Assembly: GCA_015999745.1 (NCBI GenBank)
Contig: JAECQP010000007.1
Location: 1 to 64,000 of the forward strand
Direction of reading: 5' to 3'
Source: Sphingobacteriia bacterium
GTDB lineage: Bacteria; Bacteroidota; Bacteroidia; Chitinophagales; Chitinophagaceae
Length of the DNA: 64,000 bases
Each line of letters opens with the position of its first letter. The stretch's first letter is position 1. Shown in pieces: positions 9,085-16,586 of the stretch. Made by a program: the position numbers and the translations under genes. The notes beneath the pieces are model-generated. The model did not search any database, had not been told where the DNA came from, and saw nothing but the letters and a program-made list of their open reading frames with translations.

Positions 9085-9092
9085 TATCTTTG
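9085..9092 (+). promoter_or_regulatory. -7 box (TATCTTTG) of the 602-residue protein / U32 operon
   Basis: TATCTTTG matches TAnnTTTG and lies 21 bases before the ATG at 9114. No TTG is present at the usual -33 distance; the inverted repeat at 9059-9080 occupies that place. The promoter may therefore be controlled by, or depend on, the protein that binds the repeat. Confidence 0.55.
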
Positions 9093-9113
9093 TCGATCAA
9101 CAATACAAGCAGG

Positions 9114-10922
9114 ATGCAGGAATTAGCGCTACATAAGTTTCATATACCGGTTATGGGGCTGGCATATACGATTGATTCTCCTATTAAAGTGGCCAGGTTT
9201 GGCATTTCTTCCGTGATTTCCATTGTAGAAGACCGGTTGGTTGAAATGATGCGGAAAACCTATTATCCCAGTATCAATAAAACCTACTTTCCCATCACTA
9301 CCCAGGAGGCCGATTACCGGGCCAAAAGAATTACCGATTACCTGAACCTGGTCAATACGATTGTTCAGGGGCAGGTGGATAAACTCAGAGATGCCGCATT
9401 TGAAGCAGGTTCTGAAATTGTGAAATACTTTGAAATGCTGCCCGAAGACAGTACTGTCAAAAAACTCTACCGACAGATGATGGAGCTGGACTGCCAGGCA
9501 GAAAAAGAGAAACTGCAGGAACGGTTGCGCAAGCTGATCCGGCCGGGTAGCATTGATGTAAATATTATGACTAAGCTGGATCTGGAACACCCGGCAAAAG
9601 ACGGAACCATCCAACCGGATAGTTCAGAAGCGGTGGCCGCATTGCGTGGATATGTGAAAAGTGACCTGGCAGATTCTTCTGTAGTTTTTTCCGCAGGAAT
9701 GAATCCGCGACTGTACAATTACCTGGAAAATTGTCCGGAGCTGGATATGGATGAGGCAGGAAGTTTTACCAAGAAAATCATTATCAAGGTAAGCGATTAC
9801 CGTTCTGCACTGATACAGGGGAAATACCTCGCAAAAAAAGGATTATGGGTAAGTGAGTTCAGGGTAGAGTCTGGCCTGAACTGCGGCGGGCATGCATTTG
9901 CAACGGACGGCTATTTGCTGGGACCCATACTGGAGGAGTTTCGCCGGAACAGGGGAGAGCTGATACAATCATTGTTCGATATCTATAATGCGGCATTGGA
10001 AAGAAAAGGGAAAGCCGGGCTCCGGCAAGCACCTGCCATGATTTTTTCCGTGCAGGGCGGTATTGGCACCGCATCCGAAGACAACCTGCTGCATGAGTAT
10101 TACGGAATGGAAAGCACTGGTTGGGGAACCCCCTTTCTGTTGGTACCTGAAGCTACAACCGTGGATGAGGACACCCTCAAAAAATTAAGCGCGGCAAGGG
10201 AAGACGATATAGCGCTGAGTCATCATTCTCCGCTTGGTGTACGATTCCATTATCTCAAGGGTACTACCTCGGACCAGGAGCGTAAAGAACGGATATTGCA
10301 GGGTAAACCCGGCAGTCCCTGTACTGAGAAACACCTGGCCAGCAATACAGAATTTACAAAAGAGCCTATCTGTACTGCATCCATCAAATACCAGCAGTTG
10401 AAAATTGAACAACTGAAAACGATGGATTTACCGGAGCAGGAACTAAACAGGCAAATCAACCTGGTACTGGATAAAGAATGTTTATGTGTGGGTCTGAGTA
10501 ATTCCGCCGCCATCAATTATCACCAGACCTTTGTAAAGAACCTGGATGCTGTTACCATTTGTCCCGGCCCTAATATTGTGAATTTCTCCAAAGTGGTATC
10601 GCTGCAAGCCATGGTGAATCATATTTACGGCAGAACCAATCTGCTCATGAATACCAGGAGAAGTCATATGTTTGTGGCCGAACTGAATCTTTATATAGAC
10701 TACCTGTCTGAAGAACTTGGTAATGAAAAGCAGGAGGAACTGACTCCCAAAAAGAAAAAGTTCTATGCCGGCTTTTACCAGAATATCAAAGATGGAATTA
10801 ACTATTATAAGGGGCTTGCTTTGATATCGGAAACGGAGAAAGCTCAGTTCCTGAAAGACCTGGAATATGCAGAAGTTGCACTGGATTGTGTAAATTATCA
10901 ATATGCATTAAACCTGAATTAA
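9114..10922 (+). CDS. Uncharacterised conserved 602-residue Cys-containing protein, linked to U32 protein and ferredoxin
   Basis: I do not recognise a named family. The protein looks cytoplasmic: no signal peptide or membrane helix. Its first 180 residues are helix-rich and charged. A glycine/histidine-rich motif follows at about 253-264 (SGLNCGGHAFAT, C257). Further cysteines are C403, C420, C456, C458 (KECLCVG) and C483 (ICPGPN), a spacing that could hold an Fe-S cluster or other metal; that is inference. The motif GGIGTASE near residue 320 and the NCGGHA segment hint at a TIM-barrel or flavin-type fold, unproven. The frame extends to a TTG at 9090 inside the -7 box, so I take the ATG at 9114. 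The U32 gene starts at the base after its stop, implying tight co-translation. Confidence 0.8.
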   Translation: MQELALHKFHIPVMGLAYTIDSPIKVARFGISSVISIVEDRLVEMMRKTYYPSINKTYFPITTQEADYRAKRITDYLNLVNTIVQGQVDKLRDAAFEAGSEIVKYFEMLPEDSTVKKLYRQMMELDCQAEKEKLQERLRKLIRPGSIDVNIMTKLDLEHPAKDGTIQPDSSEAVAALRGYVKSDLADSSVVFSAGMNPRLYNYLENCPELDMDEAGSFTKKIIIKVSDYRSALIQGKYLAKKGLWVSEFRVESGLNCGGHAFATDGYLLGPILEEFRRNRGELIQSLFDIYNAALERKGKAGLRQAPAMIFSVQGGIGTASEDNLLHEYYGMESTGWGTPFLLVPEATTVDEDTLKKLSAAREDDIALSHHSPLGVRFHYLKGTTSDQERKERILQGKPGSPCTEKHLASNTEFTKEPICTASIKYQQLKIEQLKTMDLPEQELNRQINLVLDKECLCVGLSNSAAINYHQTFVKNLDAVTICPGPNIVNFSKVVSLQAMVNHIYGRTNLLMNTRRSHMFVAELNLYIDYLSEELGNEKQEELTPKKKKFYAGFYQNIKDGINYYKGLALISETEKAQFLKDLEYAEVALDCVNYQYALNLN

Positions 10923-12173
10923 ATGAAGAAAGAGCAGAAAGCGGAAATTCTGGCTCCGGCGGGTTCATTCGACAGCTTACAGGCAGCCATTCATGCCGGT
11001 GCTGATGCTGTTTATTTTGGTGTGGAACAGTTGAATATGCGCACCCGTTCCTCCAAATCTTTTTCCATTTCGGATATCAAAAAAGTTTGTGACATCTGCA
11101 GGGAGCATGATATGCGGGCCTATCTGACACTCAATACAGTAATGTATGAGCATGATATGCAGTTGCTGAAAACCATTTTGAAAGAAGCAAAAAAGCAGGG
11201 AATTGACGCGGTGATTGCAGCAGACTTTTCTGTTATTGAATACTGTAATCAATTAGGGGTACCGCTGCATATTTCCACGCAGGCCAATATCAGTAATATT
11301 GAATCTGTGCATTTTTTTGCCAGGTTTGCCGATGTAGTGGTACTGGCCAGGGAACTGACCCTGAAACAGGTAGAGCATATTTCCAAAGAAATCAAACGAA
11401 AGAAAATTAAAGGGCCTTCCGGGCAACTGGTAAAGATTGAACTATTTGTACACGGGGCTTTGTGCATGGCTGTTTCCGGTAAATGTTATATGAGCCTTCA
11501 CACACAAAATGCTTCCGCCAATCGTGGCGCCTGTGTGCAGAACTGCCGCAGACCTTATATTGTAAAGGATGCGGAGAGTGGCGAAGAGCTGATGATTGAT
11601 CATGAATACATCATGAGTCCGAAGGATCTTTGCACCATTGATATACTGGATCAGTTAATAGCCAGTGGTGTGGATGTACTGAAGATTGAAGGCCGTACCA
11701 AGGGCGCAGAATATGTGCAGACCGTTACGCGATGTTATAAGGAAGCGCTGGAGGCGGTTTATGCCGGCACTTATACTCCGGAAAAAGTGGCCGCATGGAA
11801 AGAAGAGATGGAGAAAGTGTACAACCGTGGTTTCTGGGAAGGATATTACCTGGGAAGAAAGCTGGGTGAGTGGACTACAAAGCCCGGTTCATCCGCTACA
11901 GAAAAGAAAATTTACATCGGGAAGGGAAGTAAATATTATCCCAAGATAGGGGTGGGCGAGTTCCTGATCGAATCCGGCACTTTGAAAGCGGGAGATACCC
12001 TGATGGTTACAGGACCGGCCTGCGGAATGGTCAAAGCAAAAATGGACAGGCTCCGGGTGAATGGAGAAGCGGGCACGGAAGCGGGCAAAGGCGATAAGCT
12101 TACCTTTCCTTTTGCCACTAAGGTAACCGCCAGTGACAAGCTGTATAAAATTGTGGCAGCAGACAATGAATAA
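10923..12173 (+). CDS. U32-family peptidase-like Fe-S protein (TrhP/UbiU-UbiV relative)
   Basis: This 416-residue protein has the U32 signature around residues 174-190 (ELFVHGALCMAVSGKC) and the following RGACVQNC. C181, C188, C204, C208 and C237 are candidates for the four cluster ligands. U32 members characterised so far (TrhP, RlhA, UbiU, UbiV) act in tRNA or rRNA hydroxylation or in oxygen-independent ubiquinone hydroxylation rather than as proteases, and UbiU/UbiV carry 4Fe-4S clusters. A C-terminal beta-barrel-like extension covers residues 330-416. It follows the 602-residue gene without a gap and overlaps the ferredoxin gene by 8 bases, so the three are probably one unit. The substrate is unknown; a protease label would be misleading. 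Confidence 0.85.
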   Translation: MKKEQKAEILAPAGSFDSLQAAIHAGADAVYFGVEQLNMRTRSSKSFSISDIKKVCDICREHDMRAYLTLNTVMYEHDMQLLKTILKEAKKQGIDAVIAADFSVIEYCNQLGVPLHISTQANISNIESVHFFARFADVVVLARELTLKQVEHISKEIKRKKIKGPSGQLVKIELFVHGALCMAVSGKCYMSLHTQNASANRGACVQNCRRPYIVKDAESGEELMIDHEYIMSPKDLCTIDILDQLIASGVDVLKIEGRTKGAEYVQTVTRCYKEALEAVYAGTYTPEKVAAWKEEMEKVYNRGFWEGYYLGRKLGEWTTKPGSSATEKKIYIGKGSKYYPKIGVGEFLIESGTLKAGDTLMVTGPACGMVKAKMDRLRVNGEAGTEAGKGDKLTFPFATKVTASDKLYKIVAADNE

Positions 12174-12387
12174 GATCATCCATTACCGGAACAAATGTAT
12201 TGGCTGCGGTGTTTGTTATGAACAACAACCCGAACTCTGGCGCATGTCTAAGAAAGATGGGAAGGCCACACTGCTGAAGGGTGTGGGAAAGAAAGAAGTT
12301 TTTATTTTAAATATACCGAACGGGCAGGTGGCTAAATCGCAGGAGATAGCCGAAGCATGCCCGGTGCGGATCATCAAAGTACAATGA
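12166..12387 (+). CDS. Single-cluster [4Fe-4S] ferredoxin
   Basis: This 73-residue protein has CIGCGVC near the N-terminus and ACP near the C-terminus, the four cysteines of a monocluster ferredoxin. The ATG at 12166 overlaps the last bases of the U32 gene (ATGAATAA). The open frame continues upstream to 12133 in another reading of the U32 gene, but the start at 12166 is natural for the family. It is the likely electron donor or acceptor for the U32 and/or 602-residue protein. It overlaps the next gene in an ATGA arrangement. Confidence 0.88.
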   Translation: MNKIIHYRNKCIGCGVCYEQQPELWRMSKKDGKATLLKGVGKKEVFILNIPNGQVAKSQEIAEACPVRIIKVQ

Positions 12388-12806
12388 ACGAACTGATCAG
12401 CCATTTTATTCAGCAACAAACCTGTGCCAATATCTGTACCCTCAATGAAAACAATACGCCCTATTGTTTTACCTGTTTCTTTGCGTTCAACAGCAAAGAA
12501 CAGTTGCTGTTGTTCAAGTCCTCAACCGATACCCAACATTCTTTCAATATCCTGAAGAACCCCGTTGTAGCAGGAACCATTCTACCGGATAAACTCAATA
12601 AGCTGCAAATAAAAGGGGTACAGTTTGAAGGTGAAGTGCTGCCATTTGAGCACCCGTTGGCAAAGCATGCAGCTGCAGAATACTATCTGAAGAATCCGAT
12701 GGCGGTAGCAGTCCCCGGCGAAGTATGGACCGTAAAGCTCCAAAAACTGAAATACACCGATAATACACTCGGTTTTGGAAAAAAACTGCTTTGGGAAAGA
12801 GCTTAA
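12384..12806 (+). CDS. PNPOx-like split-barrel flavoprotein (YhbP-type)
   Basis: This protein of about 140 residues has the split-barrel layout of pyridoxamine-phosphate-oxidase-like proteins: CANICTLNENNTPYCFTCFF at the N-terminus, a middle HSFNILKNPVVAGTI segment and a closing VWTVKLQKLKYTDN strand. Such proteins usually bind FMN, F420 or haem; which is not clear here. The ATG at 12384 overlaps the ferredoxin stop (ATGA), so it closes the four-gene unit starting at 9114. The open frame goes back to 12357 but that part lies inside the ferredoxin gene. The role may be to deliver or accept electrons within the cassette. Confidence 0.75.
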   Translation: MNELISHFIQQQTCANICTLNENNTPYCFTCFFAFNSKEQLLLFKSSTDTQHSFNILKNPVVAGTILPDKLNKLQIKGVQFEGEVLPFEHPLAKHAAAEYYLKNPMAVAVPGEVWTVKLQKLKYTDNTLGFGKKLLWERA

Positions 12807-12913
12807 CAGCTTTAACATTTTGTTTTGCAGTTATGTAACAAATGACACAGTTCCGCAGGAAAAGCATAAATAGCTTTATGGTGTTATAGGTCAAATACTT
12901 ATAGCAACATGTT

Positions 12914-13588
12914 ATGAAAACTACAATTAGAACAGCCGGCATTTTATTCCTGGCTTTAACCTTGATGATTTCAATGACTTCCTGTACAAAAAATGCAGGT
13001 CCTTCAAATATCGCTAACGGAAATGCAGTGACTAATCTTCAATTGCAGGTAAACAATCTTCCTAAAGAAACATTGAGTAGTACGGAATCCGGTAATCTTT
13101 TATTTATGCGGGAGGAAGAAAAACTGGCTAGAGATGTATATACCGGTCTATACAATAAATGGGGCGCTATTATATTTAATAATATCAGCGCAAGTGAGCA
13201 AACTCATATGGATGGCATTTTAATGCTATTGAATAAATACGGATTGCCGGACCCTGCAGGCAGCAATGCAATTGGTGTATTTACCAATAAAGACCTGCAG
13301 GAATTGTACAACCAATTGATGGCAGAAGGGAATGCCAGTATTTCAGCGGCATATAACGTCGGAGCAACGATAGAAGACCTCGATTTGTACGACCTTGGTA
13401 ATGCTATGGGAAGTATCGATAATCAGGATATCCGCTTTGTATATGAAAGTTTGAGTAAAGGAAGCCGCAATCACATGAGATCTTTTTATGGAAATCTGGG
13501 TACGCTGGGAATTATTTACAATGCCCGGTTTATTACCCAGGCTGAACTGGAATTGATCATAAACAGTGATATGGAAAGGGGGTTCTAA
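12914..13588 (+). CDS. DUF2202 ferritin-like lipoprotein
   Basis: This 224-residue protein has a signal peptide ending in a lipobox (MISMTSC), so it is probably an envelope lipoprotein. The rest is a DUF2202 domain, thought to be ferritin-like, with the helix EEEKLARDVYTGLY and the following SEQTHMDGIL supplying Glu and His residues typical of di-metal sites. A second helix pair ends in SRNHMRSFYG. The adjacent gene encodes a paralogue with the same motifs. A near-consensus -7 box TAGCTTTA lies at 12871-12878 within the inverted repeat CATAAA-TAGC-TTTATG (12865-12880). Function is unknown; metal, peroxide or nitric-oxide related stress is suggested only by position. Confidence 0.8.
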   Translation: MKTTIRTAGILFLALTLMISMTSCTKNAGPSNIANGNAVTNLQLQVNNLPKETLSSTESGNLLFMREEEKLARDVYTGLYNKWGAIIFNNISASEQTHMDGILMLLNKYGLPDPAGSNAIGVFTNKDLQELYNQLMAEGNASISAAYNVGATIEDLDLYDLGNAMGSIDNQDIRFVYESLSKGSRNHMRSFYGNLGTLGIIYNARFITQAELELIINSDMERGF

Positions 13589-13597
13589 AAAAAAATT

Positions 13598-14194
13598 ATG
13601 AAAAAGATACTGGTTGTAGTAGCGCTGTTTTCTTTCAGCAAAGGTTTTGCCCGGCAGCCGCAGCCAGGGTTGCTCTCTGCTGCGGAAAAAAATGCGATTG
13701 TTTATATGTGGGAAGAAGAAAAGCTGGCAAGGGATGTATATGATTCCCTGTATGTAAAATGGGGTGGTAATCCTTTTGGAAATATTCGCCAAAGCGAACG
13801 GGTCCATATGGATCGTATGCTTCAGCTGATCACCAGGTATGATCTTTCGGATCGTGTGGATGTGCATAAGGCGCAACCGGGCCTGTTTAAAAATGACCAT
13901 CTGCAGCGCTATTACAAAGAACTGGTTGCATCAGGCACTGTTTCCCTGGCAGGTGCATTAAAGGCGGGCGCTACAATTGAAGAATTGGATATCCGGGACC
14001 TGGAAGAAAGGATGGCGCAGACCGAAAGAAAGGATATTCTTGAAACGTATCGTTTTTTAAAGCAGGCTTCTGAAAATCACTTGCGGGCATTTGTACGAAA
14101 ACTAAAAATGCAAGGTGTTGATTATAAGCCGGTTATTCTTTCCGGGGCCGGATTTGCACAAATTATCGGGTCCGTAAATGTCAGGGGAATGTAA
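13598..14194 (+). CDS. DUF2202 ferritin-like secreted protein (paralogue of the upstream gene)
   Basis: This 198-residue protein has a Sec signal peptide (residues 1-19, no lipobox cysteine) and a DUF2202 domain with EEEKLARDVYDSLY, SERVHMDRML and SENHLRAFV, each matching a motif in the upstream protein. The 9-base gap and clear similarity point to a tandem duplication. One copy is lipid-anchored and the other is soluble in the periplasm or secreted. The Fe-S repair operon follows after its own palindrome and promoter, so this pair is probably a separate unit. Confidence 0.8.
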   Translation: MKKILVVVALFSFSKGFARQPQPGLLSAAEKNAIVYMWEEEKLARDVYDSLYVKWGGNPFGNIRQSERVHMDRMLQLITRYDLSDRVDVHKAQPGLFKNDHLQRYYKELVASGTVSLAGALKAGATIEELDIRDLEERMAQTERKDILETYRFLKQASENHLRAFVRKLKMQGVDYKPVILSGAGFAQIIGSVNVRGM

Positions 14195-14205
14195 TAATTG
14201 CAATA

Positions 14206-14229
14206 ATAAAAGTATTTAAATACTTTTAT
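14206..14229 (+). promoter_or_regulatory. Perfect 24-bp palindrome upstream of the Fe-S repair operon
   Basis: Each half reads ATAAAAGTATTT or its reverse complement, without a spacer. The centre is 30 bases upstream of the centre of the -7 box at 14244-14251. AT-rich palindromes of this type are used by NsrR/IscR-type Rrf2 regulators. The operon it precedes ends with an Rrf2 gene, so autoregulation is likely. It follows the DUF2202 stop codon by 12 bases, so a terminator role cannot be fully excluded, though there is no T-run. Confidence 0.6.
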
Positions 14230-14243
14230 GTGAAAATATGGAA

Positions 14244-14251
14244 TAGCTTTG
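14244..14251 (+). promoter_or_regulatory. -7 box (TAGCTTTG) of the Fe-S repair operon
   Basis: TAGCTTTG matches TAnnTTTG and lies 24 bases before the ATG at 14276. The usual -33 position falls inside the palindrome at 14206-14229 and has no TTG. Confidence 0.5.
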
Positions 14252-14275
14252 TGGAGTAAACTTAAAACAAACGCT

Positions 14276-15235
14276 ATGACCACTACCACGGAGAATATCC
14301 TCAACGTAACCCTGCTGGAACCCAAACAAAAACACCCAACCATTTTTGTTCGTTTTGATGAACTGAATGAAGGAGAAAGCCTAACCATTCACAACGACCA
14401 TGATCCCAAGCCCCTTTATTACCAGTTACTGGGAGAAAGGGGCAATATTTTTGTATGGGAGTATCTCGAAGAAGGACCAGAGTGGTGGAAAGTAAAAATA
14501 TCCAAACGAATTACCGGTGAAAACGATGAAACGCTCGGACAGATTGCTGCAAAAGATCTGCGCAAGGCCCAGGTTTTTAAGAAATATGGATTGGATTTTT
14601 GTTGCGGTGGAAAGAAAACCGTGAAAGAGGCCTGTGCCGAAAAAGGATTGGATGTTACCAAAGTAGAACAGGAACTGCAACAGGCCGATCGCATCCCTTC
14701 TTCCAGGCCGCTGCCTTATGCCGACTGGAGCCTCGACTTTCTGGCAGAGTATATTGTGAATACACACCACAGTTATGTAAAGAAAAACCTTCCGGATCTC
14801 AAAGCTTATGCCGATAAAGTAATGCGGGTGCATGTCAACGCACACCCCGAACTGCTTCGGGTGAATCAGTTGGTAAACGAAGTGTACAATGAATTGACAG
14901 CGCATTTGGTAAAAGAAGAGAAAGTGTTGTTCCCCTATGTAAAGGAACTGGTGGCGGCACAAGGCCATACCGCAACGATGCATGCCGCTCATTTTGGAAC
15001 GGTACAGAACCCGATCAATATGATGGAAATGGAACATGAAGTGGTAGGTAAAAGCCTGGCGGAGATCAGGGAGATTACCAATAATTTCACTTTACCCGAT
15101 GATGCCTGCGCCAGCTACAGTTTGCTGTATCGTATGCTGGATGAATTTGAAGAAGATCTGCACCTGCATGTTCACCTCGAAAATAATATCCTTTTCCCTC
15201 AGGCAATTGAACTGGAAAAACAAATCAACCATTAA
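14276..15235 (+). CDS. Iron-sulfur cluster repair di-iron protein (RIC/ScdA-YtfE) with N-terminal DUF2249
   Basis: This 319-residue protein has three parts: DUF2249 at about 20-77 (FDELNEGESLTIHNDHDP), a ScdA_N/DUF542 segment with FCCGG at 108-112, and a hemerythrin-like HHE domain at 150-310 with His/Glu pairs such as THH (163-165), HLVKEEK (210-216), MEHE and HLHVHLE. RIC proteins repair Fe-S clusters damaged by nitric oxide or oxidants in the cytoplasm. The DUF2249 fusion is less common than the two-domain form. The frame extends to a TTG at 14249 inside the -7 box, so I choose the ATG at 14276. It opens an operon running to 18633. Confidence 0.9.
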   Translation: MTTTTENILNVTLLEPKQKHPTIFVRFDELNEGESLTIHNDHDPKPLYYQLLGERGNIFVWEYLEEGPEWWKVKISKRITGENDETLGQIAAKDLRKAQVFKKYGLDFCCGGKKTVKEACAEKGLDVTKVEQELQQADRIPSSRPLPYADWSLDFLAEYIVNTHHSYVKKNLPDLKAYADKVMRVHVNAHPELLRVNQLVNEVYNELTAHLVKEEKVLFPYVKELVAAQGHTATMHAAHFGTVQNPINMMEMEHEVVGKSLAEIREITNNFTLPDDACASYSLLYRMLDEFEEDLHLHVHLENNILFPQAIELEKQINH

Positions 15236-15246
15236 AACCTGCTGCC

Positions 15247-15735
15247 ATGACCACTCCTGCACCCATTAAAAGGCATCCTGCCATCGTCTCTTTTTCCAAA
15301 GACCATCATTTTGGATTATTGCTGATCTGGAAAATCAGGCAGGGCCTTACCAGGTCAATATCCGTTGAGAGAATCAGTAACTATATACTGTATTTTTTTA
15401 AGGAAGATCTTGCCAGTCATTTTCGGGAAGAAGAAGAGCTTTTGTTCAGTAAACTGTCTTCCGAAGACCCATTGCGTCAAAGGGCCGAAACAGACCATTT
15501 ATTGATCTACTCCTTGATCAGGGATATTGAAAGCAACAAATCGGATGAAGTGTTGCTGAACCTGTTTGCCACTGAACTGGAAAAGCATATCCGGTTTGAG
15601 GAAAGGGATCTGTTTAATCATATCCAGGAAGTATTGGGTGTAGAAGCGCTGTTGGAAATTTCCCGGCGATTTTCGGGCAGTAAGCACGATATCGACGAAA
15701 AATGGCAGGATAATTTCTGGGAAATCAAAAAATAA
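15247..15735 (+). CDS. Hemerythrin-domain protein
   Basis: This 162-residue cytoplasmic protein is a four-helix hemerythrin-like domain. Candidate iron ligands are the HH pair in DHHFGLL, the HFREEEE segment, TDHLL and HIRFEERD. It begins 11 bases after the RIC gene and 4 bases before the next gene, so it belongs to the same operon. Such proteins bind O2 or NO at a di-iron site and may pass or sense these molecules. A second RIC-like repair role is possible, but it lacks the CCGG segment. Confidence 0.85.
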   Translation: MTTPAPIKRHPAIVSFSKDHHFGLLLIWKIRQGLTRSISVERISNYILYFFKEDLASHFREEEELLFSKLSSEDPLRQRAETDHLLIYSLIRDIESNKSDEVLLNLFATELEKHIRFEERDLFNHIQEVLGVEALLEISRRFSGSKHDIDEKWQDNFWEIKK

Positions 15736-15739
15736 TAGC

Positions 15740-16585
15740 ATGACCATCAACGCCAATACAAAGATCGCCGTTTTGCTGAAGCAGCACCCCGGAGCGCTGG
15801 AAGCCATTGTGCACATCTCTCCCAAATTCAATAAACTGCGCAATCCCATCCTTCGTAAAGTAATTGCCGGAAGAACCAGTATTTCCATGGCTTCAAAACT
15901 CGGCGGTTGCAGCCCGGAAGATTTTTTTAACGCACTGGAGCCGCTTGGTTTTGAGGTAGACCGGACAGTAGCCGCCCACAACGAAATCATTGATGAGGCC
16001 ATGCCGCAGTATCTGCAGCAAGCTGCCCCGGAGCAAATGAGGGAACTGGATGTCCGCGATATCATCGAATCCGGGAAGGACCCCCTGAACAATATCTTAG
16101 AAAGTGTCAACAATCTTCAGCCCGGCGAGGTACTGAATATCATCAATAGTTTTGAACCCACTCCGTTGCGCCAATTACTGGGCAAACGGGGATTTGAATC
16201 CTATGCCAGCATGAAAGAACCGGGTTTGGTGTACACTTATTTTTACAAAAAAGAAAAGCAGGATACTGTTCACGCCGCAACGCCGCCGTTCCTTCAATCG
16301 GTTGCTGACACAACGGGCAGGAATGCAGCTCCTGCAGACTGGGAGCAGATGTTGAATCGTTTTCAGGACAGGCTGAATACTATTGATGTGCGGGAACTGT
16401 CCATGCCACAACCGATGCATGCTATACTGGAAGCATTGGAAACATTGCCTCCGCAAAAAGCCCTGCTGGTACACCATAAAAGAATTCCGGTATTCCTGCT
16501 CCCGGAACTGGAAGAAAGAAAATTGAGTTACCGGATAAAAGAAATGGATGCAGATCGGGTAGAACTATTAATTTACAGGGATTGA
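15740..16585 (+). CDS. DUF1858-like / double DUF2249 protein
   Basis: This 281-residue protein begins with a DUF1858-like helical segment (residues 5-75, KIAVLLKQHPGALEAIV). Two DUF2249 modules follow, at about 98-168 (ELDVRDI...RQLLGKRGF) and 208-280 (TIDVRELSMPQPMHAI...). DUF2249 folds resemble TusA/SirA-like modules and often accompany RIC and hemerythrin genes in nitric-oxide clusters. Here it lies between hemerythrin and NnrS-like genes. The TusA-like fold suggests sulfur or metal-cofactor handling, but the usual catalytic Cys of TusA is not evident, so the role is unknown. Confidence 0.75.
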   Translation: MTINANTKIAVLLKQHPGALEAIVHISPKFNKLRNPILRKVIAGRTSISMASKLGGCSPEDFFNALEPLGFEVDRTVAAHNEIIDEAMPQYLQQAAPEQMRELDVRDIIESGKDPLNNILESVNNLQPGEVLNIINSFEPTPLRQLLGKRGFESYASMKEPGLVYTYFYKKEKQDTVHAATPPFLQSVADTTGRNAAPADWEQMLNRFQDRLNTIDVRELSMPQPMHAILEALETLPPQKALLVHHKRIPVFLLPELEERKLSYRIKEMDADRVELLIYRD

Positions 16586-16586
16586 T

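Noticed and set aside
10923..12173. Calling the U32 protein a collagenase or protease
   Set aside because: The name is historical. The Cys pattern matches Fe-S U32 members with hydroxylation or modification roles, and no protease active site is seen.
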